The translations under genes and the position numbers were made by a program. A DNA stretch of 23,098 bases from Treponema sp. (GTDB taxonomy: Bacteria; Spirochaetota; Spirochaetia; Treponematales; Breznakiellaceae), in NCBI GenBank assembly GCA_031273185.1, contig JAISSG010000123.1:1-23098 (forward strand), in the 5' to 3' direction. Positions 1 through 7,213 of the stretch are shown in pieces (the first letter of the stretch is position 1; the number at the start of each line of letters is the position of its first letter). The notes under the pieces were generated by a model. The model did no database searches. It saw only the letters and a program-made list of their open reading frames with translations, and had not been told where the DNA came from.

Positions 1-1533
1 TCAGGCGCATTGAGCGGCGAGACCAGCAATGTCGTGATCCTATTGGCACAAGACCCAACCAGCAACGAGTGGGACACTTTCAAGGCCAACATGGACACGC
101 TTGCCGCGTTAGGCGCAACAGGCAGCGTCCGTTCGGCATATCCCGTAGGAGCAGGCGGTATTGCCACAAGCCTTGCGCTGATGGCCTTTGGCAACAATGT
201 CGGGCTGGATGTTAAGCCCTGCGCCTTTAACCTCGCCGCCGGACCGTCCTATCAGGGATCGGTGCTGGCAGAAATCGACGGCACGGCGTTTCGGGAAAAC
301 CCCCGCATCGCCGAAATCCTCGAATCAGCCGGTTGCCGGGAAACCATCGCCCTCACCATCGACGATTCGGTATTTCGCATAACAGATGAAACAAACAGCG
401 AACTGAACGCCGCAGAAATTCCCCTTGAAACACTGCGTCACGCCTACGAGTCCCCCCTTGCAAAGGTGTATCCACAAATAGGGAATGGGGAACAGGGAAC
501 AGGGACTAGGGATCAGGAGAGAATTATTGAGAGCAAAAAAATGCAAAGACGTATTTCTGATTTATCACTGGTGGACGGCATCCCCACCATCAGTCATATG
601 GAATCCATACCCGCCGGTAGCCTTTCCGCTCTTAATGACGTATCAAGTATAACAAATACAACAGGCATTGTCAAGAAGGAGCAGAAACCAAAAACACCCC
701 AGCCCTCCTCCCCAGTCCCCAGTCCCCAGTCCCCAGTCCCCACCGTGGTCATTCCCATCTTCCCCGGGACCAACTGCGAGTGGGACATGGAGCGGGCCTT
801 CCGCGAGGCGGGCGCACGAACCAGGCTGATCGTTTTCAGAAACCGGGGCGGCGAGGACATTGCCCAGTCAAAGCGGGAACTGGCGGCGGCGATTGGCGAA
901 GCGCAGATACTGGCCCTGTCCGGCGGATTCAGCGCGGGGGACGAGCCCGACGGCTCCGGCAAATTCATCGCCAACGTGCTGCGCTCGCCGGACATAGCCG
1001 ATGCGGTAAACGGCCTCATCGAAAACCGCGACGGGCTGATACTGGGCATCTGCAACGGCTTTCAGGCGCTGATCAAGCTGGGGCTGGTTCCCTACGGCAG
1101 CTACCGAAAAGCGGACAGTTCCATGCCCACGCTGACGTTTAACCGGGTCGGTCGGCACGTTTCCCGCATGGTTCGCACACGGGTAATGGCAAACTGCTCG
1201 CCCTGGCTTGCCCTGGAAAAACCCGGCGAGGTCCACATCGTGCCGGTAAGCCACGGCGAAGGCCGCCTTGTCGTCAGCCGGGAGGAAGGGGAAGCACTGT
1301 TCAAAAGCGGGCAGGTTCCCTTTTGCTACGCCGACGCACAGGGACAGCCCACCCTGCGCGAGCCGGACAACCCCAACGGTTCCGATTTTGCCATCGAGGG
1401 CCTGTGCAGTCCCGATGGCAGGATACTCGGCAAGATGGGGCACTCCGAACGGCGCGGCGAGTACGTCCACGTCAACATACCCGGCAACAAAAAGCAAAAC
1501 ATTTTTGAAGCCGGGGTGCGGTATTTTTGCTGA
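1..1533 (+). CDS. purL: Phosphoribosylformylglycinamidine (FGAM) synthase, fused PurL-PurQ type, 5'-truncated by window edge
   Basis: This enzyme catalyses the fourth step of purine synthesis, converting FGAR, glutamine and ATP to FGAM in the cytoplasm. The frame is open from base 1, so the true start lies outside the window; about 510 residues are visible. The first ~155 codons match the C-terminal AIR-synthase-like domain (SGALSGETSNVV, PVGAGGIATSLALM). From about base 745 a class I glutamine amidotransferase domain follows (VVIPIFPGTNCEWD). Its nucleophile is the Cys of GICNGFQ (codon 1051-1053), and the His and Glu of SHGEGR are at 1252-1254 and 1258-1260, so the glutaminase triad looks intact. 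The two domains are joined by an unusually long, low-complexity linker (about bases 475-742) that contains two arrays of 7-base repeats, both read through in frame. The single-chain layout resembles the clostridial-type fused FGAM synthase. An in-frame ATG at 541 after an A-run could be an internal start, but it has no good ribosome binding site. Confidence 0.93.
   Translation, partial: SGALSGETSNVVILLAQDPTSNEWDTFKANMDTLAALGATGSVRSAYPVGAGGIATSLALMAFGNNVGLDVKPCAFNLAAGPSYQGSVLAEIDGTAFRENPRIAEILESAGCRETIALTIDDSVFRITDETNSELNAAEIPLETLRHAYESPLAKVYPQIGNGEQGTGTRDQERIIESKKMQRRISDLSLVDGIPTISHMESIPAGSLSALNDVSSITNTTGIVKKEQKPKTPQPSSPVPSPQSPVPTVVIPIFPGTNCEWDMERAFREAGARTRLIVFRNRGGEDIAQSKRELAAAIGEAQILALSGGFSAGDEPDGSGKFIANVLRSPDIADAVNGLIENRDGLILGICNGFQALIKLGLVPYGSYRKADSSMPTLTFNRVGRHVSRMVRTRVMANCSPWLALEKPGEVHIVPVSHGEGRLVVSREEGEALFKSGQVPFCYADAQGQPTLREPDNPNGSDFAIEGLCSPDGRILGKMGHSERRGEYVHVNIPGNKKQNIFEAGVRYFC
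481..515. repeat. Heptanucleotide tandem array, five GGGAACA-like units, inside purL
   Basis: Five consecutive 7-base units read GGGAATG, GGGAACA, GGGAACA, GGGACTA and GGGATCA. They are translated as part of the purL interdomain linker (about IGNGEQGTGTRDQ). A unit is not a multiple of three, so gain or loss of one unit would shift the frame ahead of the glutaminase domain. Confidence 0.85.
710..737. repeat. Heptanucleotide tandem array, four CCCCAGT units, inside purL
   Basis: Four perfect CCCCAGT units are followed by a further CCCC, and are read in the purL frame as a Pro/Ser/Val-rich stretch (PVPSPQSPVP) directly before the glutaminase domain. CCCCAGT-type heptamers are known as short tandemly repeated repetitive (STRR) sequences in filamentous cyanobacteria; the resemblance is recalled from memory and was not searched. 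Confidence 0.9.
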
Positions 1534-1601
1534 AACCTTCCACGGCTTGTTTTGTTATTCTTATAAGTGCGCATGAAAAACAAACTTACGGAGGTTTCAC
1601 C

Positions 1602-2132
1602 ATGAAACGGACATTGTTATTTTTGACGATGGTTTTCTGTACCATAACCATGATTTTTGCACAGGGCAATGATCGCCAGGGCAATGGCCAGGGGCCACGA
1701 CGCTTCAACGGGCAGCCGCCCAATTACTCGCAGGGGCGTAATCATGTTCCCCGCAACGTGGAAACCGCAAGCGTTAGCGGCAACCTGACCATCGCGCGGG
1801 GCATGATCGCCGTTAACTCAAGTGATGTTACTTACATTGCCAGAGGGCTTCAACGCTTCGTCGGCTTTATCGACGGCCTCAAGGAGGGAGCGGCGGTAAC
1901 GCTTGAAGGCAACGTGTTTCCCGTCCCCCGAAACGAAACTGTCAAATTCCTGCAAGTGCAGAAAATGACGCTTAACGGGAAGGACTACGACCTTGCACGG
2001 CCACAGATGTCGCCTCGGATGTCGCCGCAGCATCAGATGCCTCGGCAGATGTCGCCCAAAATGCCGCAACAGAGAAATTTCAGAAACGAAAGGCCGCACC
2101 AGATGCACCAGGGAAGAAACCGGGGAAGGTAA
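1602..2132 (+). CDS. Small secreted protein with Met/Gln/Pro-rich tail, function unknown
   Basis: A 176-residue protein I do not recognise. The ATG at 1602 is chosen because GGAGG lies at 1590-1594 with good spacing and because the N-terminus is a clear signal peptide (MKRTLLFLTMVFCTITMIFAQ) with probable cleavage after the Ala in FAQ. Upstream in-frame codons belong to the purL tail region. The mature part has an N/Q/G/R-rich segment, a central block of about 70 residues (TASVSGNLTIARGMIAVNSS to KMTLNGKDYDL) that looks like a small beta-rich fold, and a C-terminal tail in which Met-Ser-Pro and Gln-Met-Pro motifs recur, ending in His/Arg-rich sequence. It follows purL by 68 nt on the same strand and may be cotranscribed, although a weak -10-like TATAAG sits just upstream. 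The Met/His-rich tail might bind metal; this is speculation. Confidence 0.75.
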   Translation: MKRTLLFLTMVFCTITMIFAQGNDRQGNGQGPRRFNGQPPNYSQGRNHVPRNVETASVSGNLTIARGMIAVNSSDVTYIARGLQRFVGFIDGLKEGAAVTLEGNVFPVPRNETVKFLQVQKMTLNGKDYDLARPQMSPRMSPQHQMPRQMSPKMPQQRNFRNERPHQMHQGRNRGR

Positions 2133-2148
2133 CATTATTATCAAATAT

Positions 2149-2216
2149 CTCTCGCAGAGACGCGGAGATCGCAGAGGGTTATACTTTCCTTTGCGATCTC
2201 TGCGCCTCTGCGAGAG
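2149..2216. repeat. Long inverted repeat between convergent genes
   Basis: Arms 2149-2174 and 2191-2216 are 26 nt each and pair with three mismatches around a 16-nt loop; the core motif is CTCTGCG/CGCAGAG. It lies between the stop of the secreted-protein gene (plus) and the stop of polA (minus), so it could act as a two-way transcription stop, although neither side has a convincing T-run after the stem. A degenerate relative lies at 11830-11911, also between convergent genes, which suggests a dispersed family. Confidence 0.7.
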
Positions 2217-2233
2217 GAATTACAAAAAAGGCT

Positions 2234-5101
2234 TTAGTGAAAACTGCCCCATCGGGTGGCTGTTTCCACGCTAACCCGCAGGGGGACGCTTAATTTCAAC
2301 GCCTGTTCCATTTCCGCCTTGACCAGCTTTGCCGTTACGGCGGCTGAGTCCTTGGGACATTCAAGGATAAGCTCGTCGTGAACCTGTAGCAACAGCCTTG
2401 CTTTGCTCTCCTCTGCGGCAAGACGCTTGTCAAGGTTAAGCATGGCGGTTTTAACGATGTCAGCCGCCGAACCCTGGATGGGGGTGTTTACCGCAACACG
2501 CTCGGCGGCGGCTTTTTCGGTTTTGTTCCGTGAATTGATGGCGCGGATGTAGCGGCGGCGGCCCAGAATTGTCGAAGCATAGCCGCAACTCTCGGTTTTT
2601 TTGATCAGTTCTTCAATAAAACGCCGCACGCCCGCATAGGTGTTAAAATAGGCGGCAATAAAATTATTCGCATCGGTACGACTGATCCCCAGCTCGTTGG
2701 CGAGGCGAAAGGCACTCATCCCGTACATCACGCCAAAGTTGATCGTCTTGGCGATGCGCCGCTGATCGCCTTTGACCTTGTCCTCGCTTATCCCGAAGAT
2801 CAGCGCGGCGGTGCGGGCGTGAACGTCGGTCCCGTCCCTGAACGCCGTGACAAGGTTTTCGTCCTGCGACAAATGGGCCAGCACCACCAGTTCTATCTGG
2901 CTGTAGTCGGCGGAGACCAGCACACAGCCCGGACTGGCAATAAAGGCCTCTCGTATCCGCCTGCCTTCCTCGGCGCGTATGGGGATGTTTTGCAAATTGG
3001 GCTCGCGGCTGGAAAGACGACCGGTCGCGGTTCCGCACTGGTCAAAGTTGGTGTGCAGCCGTCCCCTGCTGTCCGCCATGCCCGCCAAAGTATCAACGTA
3101 GGTGGATTTGAGTTTTGCCAGTGTGCGGTGACGGAGTATCAGCGCGGGGAGCGGGTCCTCGCGGGCAAGTTCTTCCAGCGAGGCCGCGTCGGTTGAATAG
3201 CCGGTTTTGATTTTTTTTGCGGGCGTAAGTTTGCGTTCGACAAACAGCACCTCCTGCAACTGCTTGGTCGAGGAAAGGTTGAATTCGTGGCCCGCCATCT
3301 TCCATGCATCGCGCTGGATTTTTTCCAAATCAATTTCAAGTTCCTTGCCGTAATCGGTTAACACCTTTGGTTCTATTTTTATGCCGATGCCTTCCATCTC
3401 GGCAAGAACCGGCAGGAGGGGCATTTCGATGTTCTCAAAAAGTTTTGCTACCTCTGCCCCTGCAAGCTGAGGCTCAAGGTGGCGCATCATGCGGAGGCAG
3501 AGGTCGGCATCCTCGGCGGAGTAACGTGTCGCCGTTTCCAGGGAAACCACGTCAAAGGTACAACCTTTTGGCACAACGTCGTTATACGATATGGGTGTGT
3601 AATCAAAGGTGTATGAGGCAAGCGAATCGAGGGAATAGTTGTTCCGCTCAGGGTCGGCAAGCCACGCCGCCACCATCGTGTCCCATATTCTGCACTGCCA
3701 CCGGTCTATGCCCCAGCCCCGGCTTACCTTGTAGTCAAACTTGGCGTTATGTGCAACAACGGTCATTTTTGGGTCGGCAAAGAGCGGGGCCAACAGAGAG
3801 CGAACCTTTTCGGGATCAAGGTAGCGTGTATCCGGCGTACCCATCCCGTCCTGTTTCACATCATGCGGGGCGACCGGCACATAGTACGCCTCCTTGGGCT
3901 TCAGTGCCAGCGAAATACCGATGGGACGGGAATGCCAAGCATCAAGCGAATCGGTTTCAAAGTCAAGGGCGATGAGTTTGTGCTTTTTCGCCTCGGCAAG
4001 AATGGTTTTCAGTTCCGCAAGATCGAGAATAGTTTTGTAAACACCCTGCCCCAACAGGGATTTATCGACAGGCGATCCATCGATGCCCGGCTGGGTTTTT
4101 AGGGAAGACACATCGCTGGAAGCAGGCGGCGGGGCAGACGAACCGGCAGCACCGGCATCGGGGTCAAGCTGTTTCGCCCCCTGACGCAGTCCTTCGCGCA
4201 ACAGCACCTGCGCCGCCGCCGGACGGTTAAGGTTTTCCGCCGAAAGCTCGCCAATGCCGGAGATTGACAGCGGCACTTTGTCATCCAGCCGGATCAGCGA
4301 CTGGGAAAAATAGGCGCTTTCCTTTCCCTCGGCAAGTTTCTTTCCCTTTGCCCCGCCAATGCCGGCGATGTTCCGGTAAATTTCATCTAACGATTCGTAA
4401 CGCGCCATCAGCTCCACGGCGGTTTTTTCGCCAATGCCCCGTACCCCCGGCACATTGTCCGAGGAATCCCCGGCAAGCGAGAGCAGGTCCAGCACCTTTT
4501 CCGGCACGACCCCCCACTCCGCCTTTACCTGCTCCGGCCCGACAAGCTCCCATGTCGGTCCCGAAGCCTGAACGCCCGCGTCCTTTGCCGCCTTTGCCGG
4601 ACGCAGTTCAAAAATGCCGCCGCCCACGAGTTGCAACAAATCCTTGTCCGATGAAATGATGTAGCACTGCCGCTGTTCCGCCTGGCACTGTTTCGCCAGC
4701 GTAGCGATAATGCCGTCCGCCTCGAAGCCGTCAACGCGCAGGCTGGCAACCCCCAAAGCGGCAAGAAATTCCTCCACCAGCGGAACCTGCGCGTGCAGTT
4801 CGTCCGGCGCTTTCTGCCTCGTCGCCTTGTACTCGCTGTACATCTTGTGCCGAAAGGTCGGTGTGCGGGAATCAAAAACCGCCGCCAGAAACCGGGGCGT
4901 TGCCTTCGCGCCGCCACCCTTGCCATTCGCCGCTAGTGGCGCGCCTTCGTTCAAAAGGCTTATCACCGTGCGGGAAAAACCGAACAGCGCGGAAACGTTC
5001 TTACCGGCACTGTTGCGAAGCGGGTGGTTCAAAAAGGCAAAGTACGAGCGGTAGATAAGCCCGTAAGCGTCAATCAAATACAGGGGGGGATTTTTCGGCA
5101 T
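2234..5101 (-). CDS. polA: DNA polymerase I with 5'-3' and 3'-5' exonuclease domains
   Basis: A 955-residue, full-length three-domain Pol I for Okazaki fragment processing and repair synthesis. Using the ATG at 5101: the N-terminal 5' nuclease starts at LYLIDAYGLIYRSYFAF and includes the helix-3-turn-helix GDSSDNVPGVRGIGEKT near residue 215. The 3'-5' proofreading domain keeps its metal ligands: D380 and E382 (DFETD), N452 and D456 (AHNAKFDY), Y527 and D531 (YSAED). The polymerase domain has motif A (SADYSQIEL, near 732), motif B (RRIAKTINFGVMYG, near 781-794) and motif C (QVHDELI, near 909). An in-frame GTG at 5116 would add five residues but overlaps the -10 box, so ATG 5101 is preferred. 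The gene lies 40 nt behind the DUF1361 gene and may also be read from there. No Shine-Dalgarno is visible at either start. Confidence 0.97.
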   Translation of the reverse strand: MPKNPPLYLIDAYGLIYRSYFAFLNHPLRNSAGKNVSALFGFSRTVISLLNEGAPLAANGKGGGAKATPRFLAAVFDSRTPTFRHKMYSEYKATRQKAPDELHAQVPLVEEFLAALGVASLRVDGFEADGIIATLAKQCQAEQRQCYIISSDKDLLQLVGGGIFELRPAKAAKDAGVQASGPTWELVGPEQVKAEWGVVPEKVLDLLSLAGDSSDNVPGVRGIGEKTAVELMARYESLDEIYRNIAGIGGAKGKKLAEGKESAYFSQSLIRLDDKVPLSISGIGELSAENLNRPAAAQVLLREGLRQGAKQLDPDAGAAGSSAPPPASSDVSSLKTQPGIDGSPVDKSLLGQGVYKTILDLAELKTILAEAKKHKLIALDFETDSLDAWHSRPIGISLALKPKEAYYVPVAPHDVKQDGMGTPDTRYLDPEKVRSLLAPLFADPKMTVVAHNAKFDYKVSRGWGIDRWQCRIWDTMVAAWLADPERNNYSLDSLASYTFDYTPISYNDVVPKGCTFDVVSLETATRYSAEDADLCLRMMRHLEPQLAGAEVAKLFENIEMPLLPVLAEMEGIGIKIEPKVLTDYGKELEIDLEKIQRDAWKMAGHEFNLSSTKQLQEVLFVERKLTPAKKIKTGYSTDAASLEELAREDPLPALILRHRTLAKLKSTYVDTLAGMADSRGRLHTNFDQCGTATGRLSSREPNLQNIPIRAEEGRRIREAFIASPGCVLVSADYSQIELVVLAHLSQDENLVTAFRDGTDVHARTAALIFGISEDKVKGDQRRIAKTINFGVMYGMSAFRLANELGISRTDANNFIAAYFNTYAGVRRFIEELIKKTESCGYASTILGRRRYIRAINSRNKTEKAAAERVAVNTPIQGSAADIVKTAMLNLDKRLAAEESKARLLLQVHDELILECPKDSAAVTAKLVKAEMEQALKLSVPLRVSVETATRWGSFH

Positions 5102-5106
5102 GGTTG

Positions 5107-5115
5107 AGTATAGCA
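5107..5115 (-). promoter_or_regulatory. Extended -10 promoter for polA, implying a leaderless mRNA
   Basis: On the minus strand TGC-TATACT is followed by only five bases (CAACC) before the polA ATG. The normal distance from -10 to start point would put transcription initiation on the ATG itself. The -35 position is poor (about TTCCGC), in keeping with an extended -10 promoter. This is inferred from sequence only. Confidence 0.5.
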
Positions 5116-5141
5116 CGGGCGGGGTATTAGCGGAATGGCTT

Positions 5142-5804
5142 TTACAGCCGCTTTTTTACCAGCCTAAAAGACCAGTAGGCGATATTAAGGAAAATTCCCA
5201 TAAAGATGGTAACTCCCCAGGTTGTCAGATGCTGGAAAGGGTTGGCAATGCGGTCGCTGATGTCGGTAAGAACTTCCGATGTCCTGGTAAACAAATCCCA
5301 GGTATTCCAGCGAAGATAACGCCCTATATAAATCCCAAAACTTCCCACAAAAAGAAGAAGGCCGGAGATACAGGTAACCAGCGGACTGGGCAGCTTGCGT
5401 CGCAGAATCTGCTCTATATCCCACAGGCTTAGAAACCCAAAAAGCATTCCCGTCCAGGCGTAGGAAAGAATCATCAGCGTGTCATACCAGACAGGCATAC
5501 CCCTTATGACGCGAAGATGAAACAGATCGGTAATGATATAGGGGGCGTTGGGAAAAAAGAGGAGCCAAAAAACAAGGAGCGCCGAAACACCCAGTATGGA
5601 ACTTTGTATCTTTGGCTTGATGAACGAGACGCTTGTCAGCGCCCAGGGAACAAAAGCCAGAAACAGGTTCCAGTTAAGAAAGAAGAAACCCCAGTTTCCC
5701 GAACAGAACCGGCGGAACAAGGAGGTTCCAAGGCAAAACAGGGACAGCATGATCATAAAGGCTGTTTCATTGGTTCTGCTCGTATTCTTTACCCGTTTAG
5801 CCAT
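5142..5804 (-). CDS. DUF1361 family integral membrane protein
   Basis: A 220-residue polytopic membrane protein. After a short basic N-terminus (MAKRVKNTSR) there are about six or seven hydrophobic segments. The conserved DUF1361 signature is visible: FPNAPYIITDLFHL near residues 84-97 and RYLRWNTWD near 162-170. The family's biochemical function is not established. The ATG at 5804 has AAGGG six bases upstream; a possible promoter (TTGATA, 15 nt, TATATT) sits at 5819-5845 on the minus strand, with a short spacer. The gene is divergent from the exported-protein pair beginning at 5931 and lies 40 nt ahead of polA on the same strand, so the two may form a transcription unit even though no functional link is known. 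Confidence 0.85.
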   Translation of the reverse strand: MAKRVKNTSRTNETAFMIMLSLFCLGTSLFRRFCSGNWGFFFLNWNLFLAFVPWALTSVSFIKPKIQSSILGVSALLVFWLLFFPNAPYIITDLFHLRVIRGMPVWYDTLMILSYAWTGMLFGFLSLWDIEQILRRKLPSPLVTCISGLLLFVGSFGIYIGRYLRWNTWDLFTRTSEVLTDISDRIANPFQHLTTWGVTIFMGIFLNIAYWSFRLVKKRL

Positions 5805-5881
5805 ATATTAGCCCTTACAATATACGATTTTGCATTTTTTATCAACTCCGCATAATTATGCAACATTGGGGCATAAATTGG

Positions 5882-5909
5882 TTGATGAATTGCAATAATG
5901 TGGTATACT
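5882..5909 (+). promoter_or_regulatory. Sigma-70-type promoter for the exported-protein pair
   Basis: TTGATG at 5882-5887, a 16-nt spacer and TATACT at 5904-5909, with TG one base before the -10 (extended -10). The start codon at 5931 is 21 nt downstream, leaving room for the purine-rich ribosome site AGGAGAAAGAGGAA. Confidence 0.65.
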
Positions 5910-5930
5910 AAAATACAGGAGAAAGAGGAA

Positions 5931-6377
5931 ATGAAGCGATTCATTATTTTTTCCGCCTTGTTTTTGTGCGTTTTTGGAATTATGGCCATGTCCCCCGCGC
6001 CTACGGGCAACGGGTATGGCGGAAGCATATTCATCAAAAATATGTCGTCGTATAATTTGTATCTGGAATTTGAATATGGCAATAACCAATTTGGAGGATT
6101 CTCACGCAAGCAGTTTTGCATTGAAATACAGGATATAATTTTAGCGCATCATTATTTCCATGTCCCTTTCGCGGATGCCGGTAATTTTGATTTGGGCATC
6201 GTGCATCCAAATAATTATTTCAAAAAAATTCGCATGTACAATATGATGACAGGGGATTTATTGAGGGAGATTGATATTTCAGACGAAAAAATATTTGTCC
6301 TGATAAATGGCGATATTAATTACACACACGATACAATTTTTGAACTGGTTATCAACGACCCGTTATTGGCTGGATGA
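5931..6377 (+). CDS. Small exported protein, first of a tandem paralogous pair
   Basis: A 148-residue protein of no family I recognise. ATG 5931 is chosen for its strong Shine-Dalgarno (AGGAGAAAGAGG) and the signal peptide that starts there (MKRFIIFSALFLCVFGIMAM). The mature protein is rich in aromatic residues and Asn and looks mostly beta (SIFIKNMSSYNLYLEFEYGN, KKIRMYNMMTGDLLREID). The next gene begins 4 nt after the stop, encodes a protein of exactly the same length and shares weak blocks with this one: KNMSSYNLYLEFEYG against QNKSSRDVFIQYFIDG, and KIRMYNMMTGDLLREID against KVLVFDINSRKLLRKIID. The pair therefore looks like an old duplication. Base composition is markedly more AT-rich than polA or the acyl-CoA ligase, which suggests acquisition. 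It is probably periplasmic or surface-located. Confidence 0.75.
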   Translation: MKRFIIFSALFLCVFGIMAMSPAPTGNGYGGSIFIKNMSSYNLYLEFEYGNNQFGGFSRKQFCIEIQDIILAHHYFHVPFADAGNFDLGIVHPNNYFKKIRMYNMMTGDLLREIDISDEKIFVLINGDINYTHDTIFELVINDPLLAG

Positions 6378-6381
6378 ATTT

Positions 6382-6828
6382 ATGAGCATAAAATGGCTAT
6401 TGCTTGTTTTTTCAATACCGCTGGTTTTCATTGGCGGGTGTATCATACATTGCCCTATATATTATTCAACGTATGACATGCACTATCTATATTACCAAAA
6501 TAAATCATCACGCGATGTTTTCATTCAATATTTTATAGACGGTAATTGGTACCGTTATGATGGTTTGGAAGGGAATGTCTATTATCTTGCTTTGGATAGC
6601 CTGCCAAAGTCATGCGAACAAATCATTGCTTTCAGTGATTCCGAGCCCGTTGAAAAAGTTTTGGTTTTTGATATAAATAGCCGTAAATTGCTGCGAAAAA
6701 TAATCGATTGGGACTCTTTTTTTGACACGCTTCCCGTGGAAAAATGGGAAGAAAAAAGGGCGCATGAAACTGTAACAAAGTACAGGCACAGCTTTCTTAT
6801 TACCGATGAATTTTTTGATATGGAATGA
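6382..6828 (+). CDS. Small lipoprotein, second of the tandem paralogous pair
   Basis: A 148-residue predicted lipoprotein. The frame is open upstream from 6307, but ATG 6382 is taken because it gives a signal peptide with lipobox FIGGC (lipidated Cys20) and sits 4 nt after the previous stop, which favours translational coupling; the ribosome site itself is weak. The rest is rich in Tyr, Asp and Phe and has no recognised domain. Weak similarity to the preceding protein, equal length and AT-rich composition suggest a duplicated pair in which one copy is lipid-anchored and the other is exported without an anchor. A small hairpin with a T-run begins at the stop codon. Confidence 0.75.
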   Translation: MSIKWLLLVFSIPLVFIGGCIIHCPIYYSTYDMHYLYYQNKSSRDVFIQYFIDGNWYRYDGLEGNVYYLALDSLPKSCEQIIAFSDSEPVEKVLVFDINSRKLLRKIIDWDSFFDTLPVEKWEEKRAHETVTKYRHSFLITDEFFDME

Positions 6829-6853
6829 CGGCCTATGCGGTTGCCGTTTTAAT
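6828..6853 (+). terminator. Possible intrinsic terminator after the exported pair
   Basis: Stem ACGGC (6828-6832) pairs with GCCGT (6843-6847) and is followed by TTTTAATTT. The stem is short at five base pairs, so the call is tentative. Confidence 0.4.
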
Positions 6854-6921
6854 TTCAATGCCCTGGGCAGGGTAATTATTTGAGGCTATTTTCTTTATTT
6901 TTCGGCAAATTCTGGCATTTC

Positions 6922-7132
6922 GCATAACGTTTCGGCTGTTTACGACATTTTGGCCGCCCGGATAAGCAAACACAAAGGTGTAGAATCTATTCTTACCTCG
7001 CCTTTGCGTTTGCAGGGCGGCCAAAATGTGGCGGAGGTTTTGCGTGAGAGTGCGTCGCAGACACTACGACCTAGCAAAACCGAAGCCCGAGCCGCCCGAA
7101 CGGGCGGCGTAGCGTATACAATCATGTTATGT
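6922..7132. repeat. Nested inverted-repeat element, attC-like or MITE-like
   Basis: The 385-nt gap between 6829 and 7213 holds this structure. The outer ends are GCATAAC (6922-6928) and GTTATGT (7126-7132). Inside them GGCTGTTTACG (6934-6944) pairs imperfectly with CGTATACAATC (7113-7123). Further in, a perfect 14-bp stem (6946-6959 with 7015-7028) continues into a second 15-bp stem with two mismatches (6966-6980 with 6999-7013). A compact hairpin, GCCGCCCG-AA-CGGGCGGC, occupies 7091-7108. The left end recurs at 8135-8155. Two pairs of outer boxes with unequal spacers around folded DNA recall integron attC sites, but at about 210 nt it is long, the core departs from GTTRRRY and no integrase is present. 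A MITE-like relic is equally possible. Confidence 0.5.
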
Positions 7133-7166
7133 GACGTAAAATCTGCTTTTTACGTTTCTGCTACTT

Positions 7167-7201
7167 AGAGCTTATCCGGGAATAAGTCCTGGATAAGCTC
7201 T
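7167..7201. repeat. Perfect 11-bp inverted repeat next to the lipoprotein stop
   Basis: AGAGCTTATCC (7167-7177) and GGATAAGCTCT (7191-7201) are perfect reverse complements around a 13-nt loop. It lies 12 nt beyond the stop codon of the minus-strand lipoprotein and could end its transcript. No T-run follows on either strand, so rho-independent termination is not assured; it could also be a mobile-element end. Confidence 0.55.
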
Positions 7202-7213
7202 TAGTAAAGCAGC

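Noticed and set aside
868..1497. Minus-strand open frame (209 codons) opposite the purL glutaminase domain
   Set aside because: The opposite strand encodes the intact amidotransferase triad; no ribosome site or domain is seen in the antisense frame.
5114..5116. GTG as the polA start
   Set aside because: It lies inside the likely extended -10 element and adds five residues not expected at the conserved N-terminus; ATG 5101 fits better.
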